A stretch of 55,364 nt of DNA. Origin: an uncultured Faecalibacterium sp. (GTDB lineage Bacteria > Bacillota > Clostridia > Oscillospirales > Ruminococcaceae). Of the stretch, positions 25,095 through 32,773 are shown piece by piece. The notes under the pieces are model-generated. The model did no database searches and was not told the origin of the DNA. It saw nothing but the letters and a program-made list of their open reading frames with translations. The stretch lies in contig CAAHET010000199.1 in assembly GCA_900772565.1 (NCBI GenBank), positions 1 to 55,364 of the forward strand, written 5' to 3'. The translations under genes and the position numbers were made by a program. Each line of letters starts with the position of its first letter. The first letter of the stretch is position 1.

Positions 25095-26149
25095 AAAAAC
25101 GCGGCCTTATCATTTGCGTGGCAGCGCTGTGCATTCTGTGCAGCATTACCGCCCTGAGAGCTGCGGCCGCGGAAGCTGCACCGTGGCAGAGCTATCTTGA
25201 CAAAGCACCCGTACAAGCCGAGCAGTTTGCGGCAGATCCGCTGGGCACCTTACTGCGTTTGTTTGCCGCCGAGCCGGTGCAATTGCTGCGGGAAGTACTG
25301 CAACAATATGCCGGTATTCTGCTTTTTTTATCGCTGGCTGCCGGGCTGGCATTTCTCTTGCAGGACACTGCCGACAAAGCACTGCTGGAACTGGCAGCTG
25401 CCGGCGGCTGCGGCGTTTTATTGTGGCAGGAACTGGACAAGCTTGCCGCCGCTCTGTGCACCCGGATGGCCGGGTGGAAAAGCTATCTGCTGGGCTTTTT
25501 GCCGGTATACAGCGGCGTACTGGCGGCGGGTGGCGAATGGAACGCCGGAGCTGCCGCAAACGGTTTTCTGCTCACGGTGCTGTGCTTTATTGCACAGGCG
25601 GTCACGCTCTGGCTGCAGCCGCTGCTGCGCAGCTACCTTGCCATCAGCATGGCTTGCGGCATCAGTTCCCGCAAAAGCCTGTCCGAGGGCTGTACTCTGA
25701 CCGGGCGGCTGCTGCGACAGGCCATCGGCTGGGCGGGCAAAGCATTTGCCGCCCTGATGAGCCTTCAGCGCGTGGTAACGGTACAGTTGGATCGCTCTGC
25801 TTCTCGTCTGGGGCAGCTGCTGACCGGCAGCGTGCCCATTGTAGGGCAGGCGCTGAGCAGCGCGGCAGACGCAGTGCTGGCCGGGATGCAGCTGCTCAAA
25901 AGCACCCTTGGTATTGCCGCATTGCTCAGCATCGGGGCAGAGTTTGCACCCCTGTATCTCGGGCTGCTGGTACATCTGTTCTTTCTGTCCTGCTGCAGCT
26001 GGCTTGCCGGGATCGGCGGGCTGGAGCATTGCCATAAGCTGCTGCAATGCTTTGCCGAAGCCGTGCGCTGCATGGCGGCAGTTACGGCCTTATTTTTCAT
26101 GTTGTTTGTGGTAGGCATCGCGCTGCTGATGCTGACAGGGGGTGGTTAG
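25091..26149 (+). CDS. spoIIIAE: Stage III sporulation protein AE
   Basis: 352 residues. A cleavable-looking signal (MKKRGLIICVAALCILCSIT then ALRAAAAEA) is followed by a polar stretch and about seven membrane helices. The conserved centre includes SYLAISMACGISSRKSL, LMSLQRVVTVQLDRSA and VPIVGQALSSAADAVLAG, all typical of SpoIIIAE, a multi-pass channel component. ATG 25091 overlaps the spoIIIAD stop; the upstream extension of the frame is a shadow of AD. Confidence 0.93.
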   Translation: MKKRGLIICVAALCILCSITALRAAAAEAAPWQSYLDKAPVQAEQFAADPLGTLLRLFAAEPVQLLREVLQQYAGILLFLSLAAGLAFLLQDTADKALLELAAAGGCGVLLWQELDKLAAALCTRMAGWKSYLLGFLPVYSGVLAAGGEWNAGAAANGFLLTVLCFIAQAVTLWLQPLLRSYLAISMACGISSRKSLSEGCTLTGRLLRQAIGWAGKAFAALMSLQRVVTVQLDRSASRLGQLLTGSVPIVGQALSSAADAVLAGMQLLKSTLGIAALLSIGAEFAPLYLGLLVHLFFLSCCSWLAGIGGLEHCHKLLQCFAEAVRCMAAVTALFFMLFVVGIALLMLTGGG

Positions 26150-26629
26150 ATGCAGGCATTTCAGCGGGCTGCGGCAGTGTTCTGCATGGCGTGCATCGGC
26201 GCGGAACTGGTCAGTCTTTTTGGCGGGCAAAGCTGGGCAGGCCGGTGCATAAAAGCCGTAGCCGGGTTATATATTTTAGCAGTCCTTCTTGCGCAGCTGC
26301 CGCACCTGCCGGGCAAGGTTCTGACCGCTTTTTCGGGGAATACAGCCCCATCGGCCACATCCACTGCACAGCAGGATGCGCTGGAAGCGGAGATCCTGAC
26401 CGGGACCAAAGCCCGGCTGGAGGAGTATTGCACCGCACAGTGCCGACAGCAATTCGGGCTGGACATTCGCATGTCGGTCACACTGGAAAAAGCCGGGCAG
26501 CAGGTCGTGGTAAAAAAAGCCGTTGCTGCCTTCCCGGCGGGATGCACTGCTGCGCAAAAGCAGGAAGTGCTCAGCTTTTTGCAGCAGACGCTGGGTGCTT
26601 CCACGGCAGCGGAGGAGAGCACACCATGA
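26150..26629 (+). CDS. spoIIIAF: Stage III sporulation protein AF
   Basis: 159 residues. Two N-terminal membrane helices (about 5-22 and 33-50; AVAGLYILAVLLAQLP) are followed by a soluble ring-building-type domain with LEEYCTAQCRQQFGLDIRMS and VTLEKAGQQVVVKKAV. It begins immediately after the spoIIIAE stop and its TGA overlaps the spoIIIAG start. Sequence conservation is low; assignment leans on position and topology. Confidence 0.87.
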   Translation: MQAFQRAAAVFCMACIGAELVSLFGGQSWAGRCIKAVAGLYILAVLLAQLPHLPGKVLTAFSGNTAPSATSTAQQDALEAEILTGTKARLEEYCTAQCRQQFGLDIRMSVTLEKAGQQVVVKKAVAAFPAGCTAAQKQEVLSFLQQTLGASTAAEESTP

Positions 26630-27138
26630 AAAAGAACGAATTGCTTTCCACTTTGCGCTCTTTGCAAAGCAACAAAAAACGCACCTCGCTGGCAGTGGCG
26701 GTCGGTGTGCTGGCAATGCTGCTGCTTTTGCTGTCGGAGCTTTTACCCGGAGACAGTACGCAGAAAACGGCGGCATCCATCGCCCAAACAACTGCTGTCA
26801 GCCAGTACCAAACCCAATTGGAACAGCAGCTGGAAGGGCTTATCAGCCAGCTGCAAGGGGCGGGGCGCACCACGGTCATGGTCACTCTGACTACCGGAGA
26901 GGAGACCGTTTATGCGGTGGACACCCAGACTGGGGATGTGCAGCAGCAGGAGACCCATGTTCTTTTACAGGATGGCTCTGCTCTGGCCGAGACCACCTAT
27001 CTGCCGCAGGTCTGCGGCGTCGCCGTGCTGTGTGAGGGTGGGGGAGATGTCCGGGTTGCAGCCCGCATCACTGAGCTGCTGCATTCACTGCTGGATCTGC
27101 CCACAAACCGCATCTGTGTGGAGCAGCGCAGGCGCTGA
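26626..27138 (+). CDS. spoIIIAG: Stage III sporulation protein AG
   Basis: 170 residues. One N-terminal membrane span (about 22-40, AVAVGVLAMLLLLLSELLPG) is followed by an extracytoplasmic domain. The conserved block QLEQQLEGLISQLQGAGRTT leads to VMVTLTTGEETVYAVD, and PQVCGVAVLCEGGGDVRVAA then ITELLHSLLDLPTNRICV is the classic SpoIIIAG end. It forms a large ring in the intermembrane space. Overlaps spoIIIAF by four bases. Confidence 0.94.
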   Translation: MKKNELLSTLRSLQSNKKRTSLAVAVGVLAMLLLLLSELLPGDSTQKTAASIAQTTAVSQYQTQLEQQLEGLISQLQGAGRTTVMVTLTTGEETVYAVDTQTGDVQQQETHVLLQDGSALAETTYLPQVCGVAVLCEGGGDVRVAARITELLHSLLDLPTNRICVEQRRR

Positions 27139-27198
27139 GCCACTGCTTTGATCAAGTACTGAAACTGCTTACAGAAAAACCAAAGGAGGAACCGTTTT

Positions 27199-27822
27199 AT
27201 GAGAGCACTTTCCAGAAATACCCGCAGGGTCACCGCCCTGACACTGGCGGCGGCGCTGGTCGTTGCCGTCTACTTAAACTGGCAGTATGCCCGGGCAGAC
27301 ATTACTCCGCAGACAGAGGACGACACCCTCATGGTCTCGGCAGAGCCGGTGGATGCAGAAGCGGAGACCACCATCACGGATGCACTGCCCACAGAGGCGG
27401 AAGCCGCCTCCGGTGCCAGCAAAAATTATGGGGAGGCACAGCTTGTCAGCGTTGCAAACGACAGCGGTACCCGCTTTTTTGAACAGGCTCGTCTCAAGCG
27501 GGAAAAGGCACACGACGAAGCGATGGACACCCTGCAAAAAAGCCTGAAATCCTCCTCCCTGACTGCTGAGGAGAAAAAGGAGTACACCGCACAAATGGCG
27601 GCAGGGCTGGAAGATCTGAATGCGGAAAATGAGATCGAGACGCTGGTGCGTGCCAAGGGCTTTGCGGACTGCTTGTGCTTTTTGCAGGCAGGGCGGGCAG
27701 ACCTGACCGTGATGACGGCAGGTGAGCCGCTCACGGCGGCACAGGTGGCGCAGATCCGGGATGTGGTGATGAATAAAAGCAGCGTGGCTGCCCAGAATAT
27801 CACGGTGGTAGAGGTAAAGTAA
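27199..27822 (+). CDS. spoIIIAH: Stage III sporulation protein AH
   Basis: 207 residues. One membrane span (about 11-27), then YLNWQYARAD, an acidic linker, and a ring-building domain with FFEQARLKREKAHDEAMDTL, VRAKGFADCLCFLQAGRADL and VSVVAAQ-like NKSSVAAQNITVVEVK. It binds SpoIIQ on the forespore side in Bacillus. ATG follows AAAGGAGG (27182-27189). Last gene of the operon. Confidence 0.94.
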   Translation: MRALSRNTRRVTALTLAAALVVAVYLNWQYARADITPQTEDDTLMVSAEPVDAEAETTITDALPTEAEAASGASKNYGEAQLVSVANDSGTRFFEQARLKREKAHDEAMDTLQKSLKSSSLTAEEKKEYTAQMAAGLEDLNAENEIETLVRAKGFADCLCFLQAGRADLTVMTAGEPLTAAQVAQIRDVVMNKSSVAAQNITVVEVK

Positions 27823-27845
27823 AAGCTCTTTATTTATGCGGACAC

Positions 27846-27901
27846 CCCGGCGGTGCAGGTGCAACTTTTCTTGCAGGCAGAAAGCTGCACCCGCTGCCGG
27901 G
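27846..27901 (+). terminator. Long stem-loop after the spoIIIA operon
   Basis: CCCGGC-GGTGCAG (27846-27858) pairs with CTGCACC (27885-27891) and GCCGGG (27896-27901), with a four-base bulge. There is no T run after it, so it may act as a 3'-end protecting or Rho-independent-like structure rather than a classic terminator. Confidence 0.45.
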
Positions 27902-27944
27902 ATGCCATTCCGTGCTGATTTCCATCTTCTTTTCCAAACAAGTA

Positions 27945-27974
27945 TTGAAATTGCCCCCGCATTGATGGTATAAT
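27945..27974 (+). promoter_or_regulatory. Sigma-A promoter of the asp23-nusB operon
   Basis: TTGAAA (27945-27950), 18-base spacer, TATAAT (27969-27974). Transcription would begin near 27981. Confidence 0.8.
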
Positions 27975-28056
27975 AACTCTATCAAAAATGAATGTTGCGC
28001 GCCTTTATGCACCGCACAAGGGCGCGTTTGAACACAAAAGGCAGGTACGGCAGACC

Positions 28057-28076
28057 GGTTTCAAGGCTTTGAGACC
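28057..28076 (+). other. Hairpin in the asp23 leader
   Basis: GGTTTCAA (28057-28064) pairs with TTGAGACC (28069-28076) around the loop GGCT. It lies in a leader of about 130 bases between promoter and start codon, where a second GC-rich pairing CGCGCC/GGCGCG (about 27999-28026) is also possible. No known riboswitch class is recognised. Confidence 0.35.
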
Positions 28077-28111
28077 GCCGCCGGAGCAGCCTTTGGATGG
28101 AGGACAGCACA

Positions 28112-28471
28112 ATGGATTTACAGAACATGGATCTTCAGGGCGGCAGCCTTCAGATTTCGACCGAGGTCGTGGGCAAGATCGCCCGCTGCGCTGCACTGGA
28201 AGTGGACGGCGTTGCCGAGGTTTCCTGCGGCGTGCAGAACAAAAAGCTGAAAAGCCTGCTGGAATCTGCCAGCATCCAGCCGCCTGTGGCGGTGGAGATG
28301 CGGGACGGCACGGCCAACATCACCCTGCACCTGATGATGAAGTTTGGCGCACGGATTCCCTCTGTGGCTGAAAAGGTACAGGAGAACGTCAAGTCTGCCG
28401 TGCAGAACATGACCAATGTGACGGTCAGCCGCGTGGATCTGGTCATTGCAGGCCTTGCCGAGGCGCAGTAA
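28112..28471 (+). CDS. Asp23/Gls24 family envelope-stress protein
   Basis: 119 residues. The family core is GSLQISTEVVGKIARCAALE, VDGVAEVS, MRDGTANITLHLMMKFGARI and EKVQENVKSAVQNMT, then VSRVDLVIAGL. Members are abundant proteins associated with the cell envelope; in Clostridia this gene commonly precedes nusB. ATG 28112 has GGAGG eight bases upstream; ATG 28097 precedes it. Confidence 0.93.
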   Translation: MDLQNMDLQGGSLQISTEVVGKIARCAALEVDGVAEVSCGVQNKKLKSLLESASIQPPVAVEMRDGTANITLHLMMKFGARIPSVAEKVQENVKSAVQNMTNVTVSRVDLVIAGLAEAQ

Positions 28472-28502
28472 CAAATTCGGCAAAAAATCATATCAGAAAC
28501 GA

Positions 28503-28533
28503 TCCTCCTCCCGGTACGCCCGGCGGGGAGGGT
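28503..28533 (+). other. GC-rich hairpin between asp23 and nusB
   Basis: CCTCC with CCGG on the left arm (about 28504-28513) pairs with CCGG and GGGGAGG (about 28520-28531). Only TTTG follows, so it is at most a partial terminator or mRNA processing element in the asp23-nusB interval. Confidence 0.4.
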
Positions 28534-28554
28534 TTGTATTGCGAAAGGAACATT

Positions 28555-29001
28555 ATGGAAAATATTCTGCCCCGTAGAGAAGCCCGCGAAAACGCCTTTT
28601 TACTGGCATTTTCGCAGACCTTTGGTGACATTCCTCTGGCCGAGGCACTGTCCAACCACGCTGAGAACGACGAGGAGCATCCTGTGGATGCCTTTAGTCG
28701 TCTGCTGCTGAACGCCTACTACGATCATTCTGCAGAGGTGGATGACGAGATCCGCGCTCATCTGCGCAACTGGACCATGGAGCGTCTGCCCCGCGTCAGC
28801 CTGACCGTGCTGCGTCTGGCTGTGGCTGAGATGCTGTTCGGCGGCGAGAACAAGCCCGGCGTTGCTATCAATGAGGCTGTGGAGCTAACCAAGAAGTACG
28901 GCGCGGGCGAGGACTACCAGTTCGTGAATGGTCTGCTGGGTGCTGTGGCACGCGACCATGGCTTGAGTGATGAAGCCGTCGCGGAGTCGGCTGAACAGTG
29001 A
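28555..29001 (+). CDS. nusB: Transcription antitermination factor NusB
   Basis: 148 residues. NusB fold signatures are RREARENAFLLAFSQTF, RNWTMERLPRVSLTVLRLAV, AEMLF, and the C-terminal VAINEAVELTKKYGAGEDYQ followed by FVNGLLGAVAR. It binds boxA RNA with NusE/S10 during rRNA transcription. ATG 28555 follows AAAGGAA; the GTG of the next gene overlaps its TGA. Confidence 0.94.
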   Translation: MENILPRREARENAFLLAFSQTFGDIPLAEALSNHAENDEEHPVDAFSRLLLNAYYDHSAEVDDEIRAHLRNWTMERLPRVSLTVLRLAVAEMLFGGENKPGVAINEAVELTKKYGAGEDYQFVNGLLGAVARDHGLSDEAVAESAEQ

Positions 29002-29939
29002 GCCGTTATACGCTCGGGGTCGATACAAGCAACTATGCAACCTCTCTGGCAGTTTTTGATACAGCCGGGGAGGTTGTTTGTGCAAAAAAGCGCTTTTTGC
29101 CCGTAAAAGCCGGGCAGCTTGGCCTGCGGCAGAGCGATGCCCTGTTCCATCATACGGCGGCTCTGCCGGAGATGCTGCAGGAGCTGGCGCAGGAATTCGA
29201 CCTGACCAAAATAGATGCCGTAGGTGTTTCGCAAAAGCCGCGCCCGGTGGAGGGCAGCTATATGCCCTGTTTTCTGGCTGGTGTCAGTGCGGCTACTGCC
29301 TTTGCGGCGGCGCGGGGCATTCCGCTGATCTACACCACCCATCAGCAGGGGCACGCTGCGGCAGCACTGTATGCTGCAAAGGGCGAGGCACTGTTCTCCC
29401 AGAAGGTGCTGTTGTTCCATATCTCCGGCGGCACCACGGATCTTTTGCTGTGCGATCAGGTGCGTACCATCACCACCCTTGGCACCAGTACCGATCTGTA
29501 CGCCGGTCAGGCGGTGGACCGCGTAGGCGTACGACTGGGCTTTGGCTTCCCCGCAGGTGCCGAGGTCTCGCGCCTTGCTGCGCAGTGCACCGAGGAGATC
29601 CGCCCAAAATCCAGCGTAAAGGGGCTGCAATGCAGCCTTTCCGGGCTGGAAAACCAGTGCAACGCCCTGCTTGCTGCCGGAAAAGCACCGGAATACGTCT
29701 GCAAGTACTGCCTGCTCTGCGTAGCGGATACCGTCGTCCGCATGACAAAGGCTGCGCAGAAGGAATACCCCGGCTTGCCGGTGGTCTGCGCCGGTGGTGT
29801 GATGAGCAGCGATATCATCCGCACATGGGTGCAGCAGCGTCTGCCGCAGGTCTATTTTGTGCCGGGGCAGTATTCCAGTGATAACGCCATCGGTGTGTCC
29901 ATTCTTGCTGCGCGGGAGGCCGGGCTATGGCTGATGTAA
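28998..29939 (+). CDS. TsaD/Kae1-like paralogue (peptidase M22-type fold)
   Basis: 313 residues with an ASKHA fold of the TsaD/Kae1 group. It begins YTLGVDTSNYATSLAVFD, has GVSQKPRPVEGSYMPCFLAG, the metal-ligand motif HQQGH (H115, H119), SGGTTDLLL, and AGGVMSSDII. True TsaD has HMEGH at that place and is usually 330-345 residues. This version is a recurring neighbour of nusB and xseA in Clostridia; its function is not established. It may be a second t6A-related or carbamoyl-transfer enzyme. Starts with GTG inside the nusB stop and overlaps xseA by 13 bases. Confidence 0.82.
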   Translation: MSRYTLGVDTSNYATSLAVFDTAGEVVCAKKRFLPVKAGQLGLRQSDALFHHTAALPEMLQELAQEFDLTKIDAVGVSQKPRPVEGSYMPCFLAGVSAATAFAAARGIPLIYTTHQQGHAAAALYAAKGEALFSQKVLLFHISGGTTDLLLCDQVRTITTLGTSTDLYAGQAVDRVGVRLGFGFPAGAEVSRLAAQCTEEIRPKSSVKGLQCSLSGLENQCNALLAAGKAPEYVCKYCLLCVADTVVRMTKAAQKEYPGLPVVCAGGVMSSDIIRTWVQQRLPQVYFVPGQYSSDNAIGVSILAAREAGLWLM

Positions 29940-31150
29940 TCTCGGTATCAGAGCTGAACCATTATGTCAAAACACTGCTGGATGTCAACGATGGCCTGTT
30001 TGATTTGGCCTTGCGCGGTGAGATCGCAAACTTTGTGCAGAACGCCCGCAGCGGGCACTGCTACTTTTCTCTGCGGGACGAGGCTTGCAGTGTAAAAGCA
30101 GTGATGTTCCGCACCGATGCCCGCCGTCTAGCATTTCGCCCGGAGGAGGGAATGCGAGTCGTGGTGCGTTGCCGTGCTACCCTTTACGAGCGGGACGGCG
30201 CGTTTCAGGTCTATGTGAATGAAATGTTCCCGGACGGTCTGGGGGAAGCACAGCTTGCACTGGAGCAGCTGAAGGCCCGGCTGGAAAAGGAAGGTCTGTT
30301 CGACCCGGCACGCAAAAAGCCGCTGCCTGCATACCCCAAGTGTATTGGTGTCGTCACCAGCAAAACCGGGGCGGCATTGCAGGATATCCGCAATGTGATC
30401 GGCCGCCGCTGGCCGTCCGTCCGGTTGCTGCTGTGCCCGGTAACGGTGCAGGGCTTTGAGGCCGCCCGGCAGATCGCCGCCGCCATCCGCACGCTGGATC
30501 AGAGTGGGCGAGTGGACGAGATCATCGTAGCCCGGGGCGGCGGCAGCAGGGAAGACCTGTGGGTGTTCAACGCCGAGGAGATCGCCCGGGCAGCATTTCG
30601 CTGTAAAACGCCGCTGATCAGTGCCATCGGACACGAGATCGACTACACACTTCTGGACTTTGTGGCCGACCAGCGTGCACCCACACCGTCCGCTGCCGCA
30701 GAGCTTGCAGTGCCGGATCGGGAGGAGCAGCAGCGCATTTTTGAAAATATTGAAGAAAATATTCACAAAAATATACAAAAACGGCTCGCGTTGTGCTATA
30801 ATAGTCTGGAACAATACAACTTTTTGTTGGAGCAGAACGCGCCGAGTAAAATCTTACAGCAGTATTCAAACCGTCTGCAACAGATGCAGCAGGCTATTCA
30901 GACGCAGCAAAAAGCGCGTATGAATGGCAAAAATATGCAGCTTCAACACGCGGCTGCACTGGCGGCATCGCTGGATCCATACTGTGTGCTGGCTCGTGGC
31001 TACGCCCTTGTGACCGATACAAAAGGGAAAGTCTGCACCGTGGAGCAGCTGCAACCAGAGCAGACCATCTGCGTGCGCAGTCGGCAATATCAGGCACGAT
31101 GCTGTGTGGAAACGGTGGAGGAGATCAATGAGAGCACCCAAAAGCTTTGA
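29927..31150 (+). CDS. xseA: Exodeoxyribonuclease VII large subunit
   Basis: 407 residues. An N-terminal OB domain has VSELNHYVKTLLD and LRGEIANF, with SGHCYFSLRD. The catalytic region has GVVTSKTGAALQDIRNVIGR, RGGGSREDLWVFN and SAIGHEIDYTLLDFVADQRA with PTPSAAAEL. A long coiled coil follows (about 265-345). It degrades single-stranded DNA with xseB, whose start overlaps its end by 23 bases. Confidence 0.96.
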   Translation: MADVISVSELNHYVKTLLDVNDGLFDLALRGEIANFVQNARSGHCYFSLRDEACSVKAVMFRTDARRLAFRPEEGMRVVVRCRATLYERDGAFQVYVNEMFPDGLGEAQLALEQLKARLEKEGLFDPARKKPLPAYPKCIGVVTSKTGAALQDIRNVIGRRWPSVRLLLCPVTVQGFEAARQIAAAIRTLDQSGRVDEIIVARGGGSREDLWVFNAEEIARAAFRCKTPLISAIGHEIDYTLLDFVADQRAPTPSAAAELAVPDREEQQRIFENIEENIHKNIQKRLALCYNSLEQYNFLLEQNAPSKILQQYSNRLQQMQQAIQTQQKARMNGKNMQLQHAAALAASLDPYCVLARGYALVTDTKGKVCTVEQLQPEQTICVRSRQYQARCCVETVEEINESTQKL

Positions 31151-31358
31151 AGAAGGAATGGATCGGCTGAACGCGATCCTTGCACAGATGCAGCAGGAGG
31201 ATACCTCACTGGCGGATTCCGTCAAGCTGTATGCGGAAGCTGCCTCCCTGATGCAGTACTGTCACGCAACGCTGGAAAAAACATCGCTGCAGATCGAGGA
31301 AATCAATGCAAAAATCGCCGAGACCGTAGAAGCCACGCAGGAGCAGGAGGAAGAATAA
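31128..31358 (+). CDS. xseB: Exodeoxyribonuclease VII small subunit
   Basis: 76 residues. SFEEGMDRLNAILAQMQQED followed by TSLADSVKLYAEAASLMQYC is the XseB signature; the C-terminus is acidic. ATG 31128 has GGTGGAGGAG just upstream (31114-31123). It overlaps both xseA and ispA, consistent with fixed stoichiometry. Confidence 0.95.
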   Translation: MRAPKSFEEGMDRLNAILAQMQQEDTSLADSVKLYAEAASLMQYCHATLEKTSLQIEEINAKIAETVEATQEQEEE

Positions 31359-32239
31359 TGGACTACAAGGCGCAATATCAGGAATATCTGCTGCAGGCTA
31401 CGGCTGCGTTGGATGCTGCCAGCGACCGTTTTCTGCCCGAGGAATCGGAGGTGTGCAGAGCCGCCCGTTACAGCCTGCTGGGCGGTGGAAAGCGCATCCG
31501 CGCAATTCTGACGCTCAGCATCTGTGATATGCTGGGCGGCGAGATGCAGGCAGCTGCGCAGTTTGCAGCAGCTGTGGAGATGCTGCATTGCTACTCGTTG
31601 ATCCACGATGATCTGCCCTGCATGGACAATGATGATCTGCGCCGGGGGCGTCCCTCCTGCCACAAGGCTTTCAGCGAGTCCACGGCGATGCTGGCCGGTG
31701 ATGTGCTGCTGACCGAAGCTTTTGAGGTGATAGCCAACGCACCCGCTGCGCCGCAGATCTGCGTGGCAGCCGCCCGTGCGCTGGGCGCAGGCGCAGGCAG
31801 CCGCGGCATGGTCTACGGACAGGAGCTGGATCTAAAATATGAAGCACTGGCGGCCACCGAGGAGCAACTACGTCTCATCCACCGCAACAAGACCGGTGCG
31901 CTGATCAACGCCGCCGTCCAGATGGGCGCTGCCGCAGCCGGTGCAACGCCGCAGCAATGTGAGATACTGGCCTCCTACGCATACGGGTTGGGGCTGGTGT
32001 TCCAGATCGTGGACGACGTACTGGATGTTACTAGTACCCCGGAGCAGCTGGGAAAGCCCATCGGCAGCGACAGTGAAAATGGCAAGACCACTTTCGTCAC
32101 CCTGTACGGGACAGACAGCGCAATGGCACTGGCGAAAAAGTTAAATGATCAGATCTGCAATGACCTGCAGCAGCATTTTGGTGCAAAGGCAGAATTCTTA
32201 CAGCAGCTGGCACAACAGCTTCTGGTACGCAAAAACTAA
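31358..32239 (+). CDS. ispA: Polyprenyl synthetase (farnesyl diphosphate synthase)
   Basis: 293 residues. First aspartate-rich motif DDLPCMDNDD (about 83-92) with LRRGRPSCHK, a chain-length region before it with HCYSLIH, then GQELDLKYE, the second aspartate motif in VDDVLDVTST (about 218), and GKTTFVTLYG. The small residues before motif one fit short-chain (C15) synthases. It condenses IPP and DMAPP to farnesyl diphosphate for undecaprenyl and quinone lipids; dxs, two genes on, feeds the same pathway. Starts at the last base of xseB stop. Confidence 0.93.
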   Translation: MDYKAQYQEYLLQATAALDAASDRFLPEESEVCRAARYSLLGGGKRIRAILTLSICDMLGGEMQAAAQFAAAVEMLHCYSLIHDDLPCMDNDDLRRGRPSCHKAFSESTAMLAGDVLLTEAFEVIANAPAAPQICVAAARALGAGAGSRGMVYGQELDLKYEALAATEEQLRLIHRNKTGALINAAVQMGAAAAGATPQQCEILASYAYGLGLVFQIVDDVLDVTSTPEQLGKPIGSDSENGKTTFVTLYGTDSAMALAKKLNDQICNDLQQHFGAKAEFLQQLAQQLLVRKN

Positions 32240-32257
32240 AGAAAAAGGAATACAGAT

Positions 32258-32725
32258 ATGCAGTATATACAAAATATTTTGTCGGTCAATCAGATTTTGA
32301 CCGCATCGCTCCTCAGCTGGTTCATTGCGCAGGTATTAAAGACCATTATTAACTTCATTCTGCTGGGTAAGTTCCAGCTGGAGCGGATGTGGGGCGATGG
32401 CGGTATGCCCAGCGCACACAGCGCAACTGTCTGCGCGATGGCAATTGTTACCGGACGCAGCGCCGGGGTCTCCTCGCCCATTTTTGCGGTGGCTTGCGTT
32501 GTAGCTATTATCACGATGCATGATGCTATGGGCGTCCGGCACGAGACTGGTGAGCAGGCGAAGGTGCTGAACCAGATGATTGCCCAGTGGATCGATGTGA
32601 GCGAGAAAAATGCTCCCTTTTTGCAGAATATGCACCTGAAGGAAATGGTTGGCCACACCCCGCTGCAGGTCGTGGCAGGCGTGCTGCTGGGCGCACTGGT
32701 GGGCTTTTTGTTCCCAGTCGTTTAA
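32258..32725 (+). CDS. Divergent PAP2 family membrane protein (DUF212/YuiD-like)
   Basis: 155 residues, about four membrane helices. Signatures are SWFIAQVLKTIINFI, GGMPSAHSATVCAMA with the PSAHSA phosphatase-like motif, and MHDAMGVRHETGEQAKVLNQ followed by MVGHTPLQVVAGVLLG. The family is a divergent PAP2 branch; a role in lipid-phosphate metabolism is possible but not shown. Between ispA and dxs, a natural place for a polyprenyl-phosphate enzyme. Start behind AAAAAGGAA. Confidence 0.9.
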   Translation: MQYIQNILSVNQILTASLLSWFIAQVLKTIINFILLGKFQLERMWGDGGMPSAHSATVCAMAIVTGRSAGVSSPIFAVACVVAIITMHDAMGVRHETGEQAKVLNQMIAQWIDVSEKNAPFLQNMHLKEMVGHTPLQVVAGVLLGALVGFLFPVV

Positions 32726-32773
32726 AAAGCGGCAGAGACAGCCAAAGTACAAACGCATAAAGGACGTGTGAAT

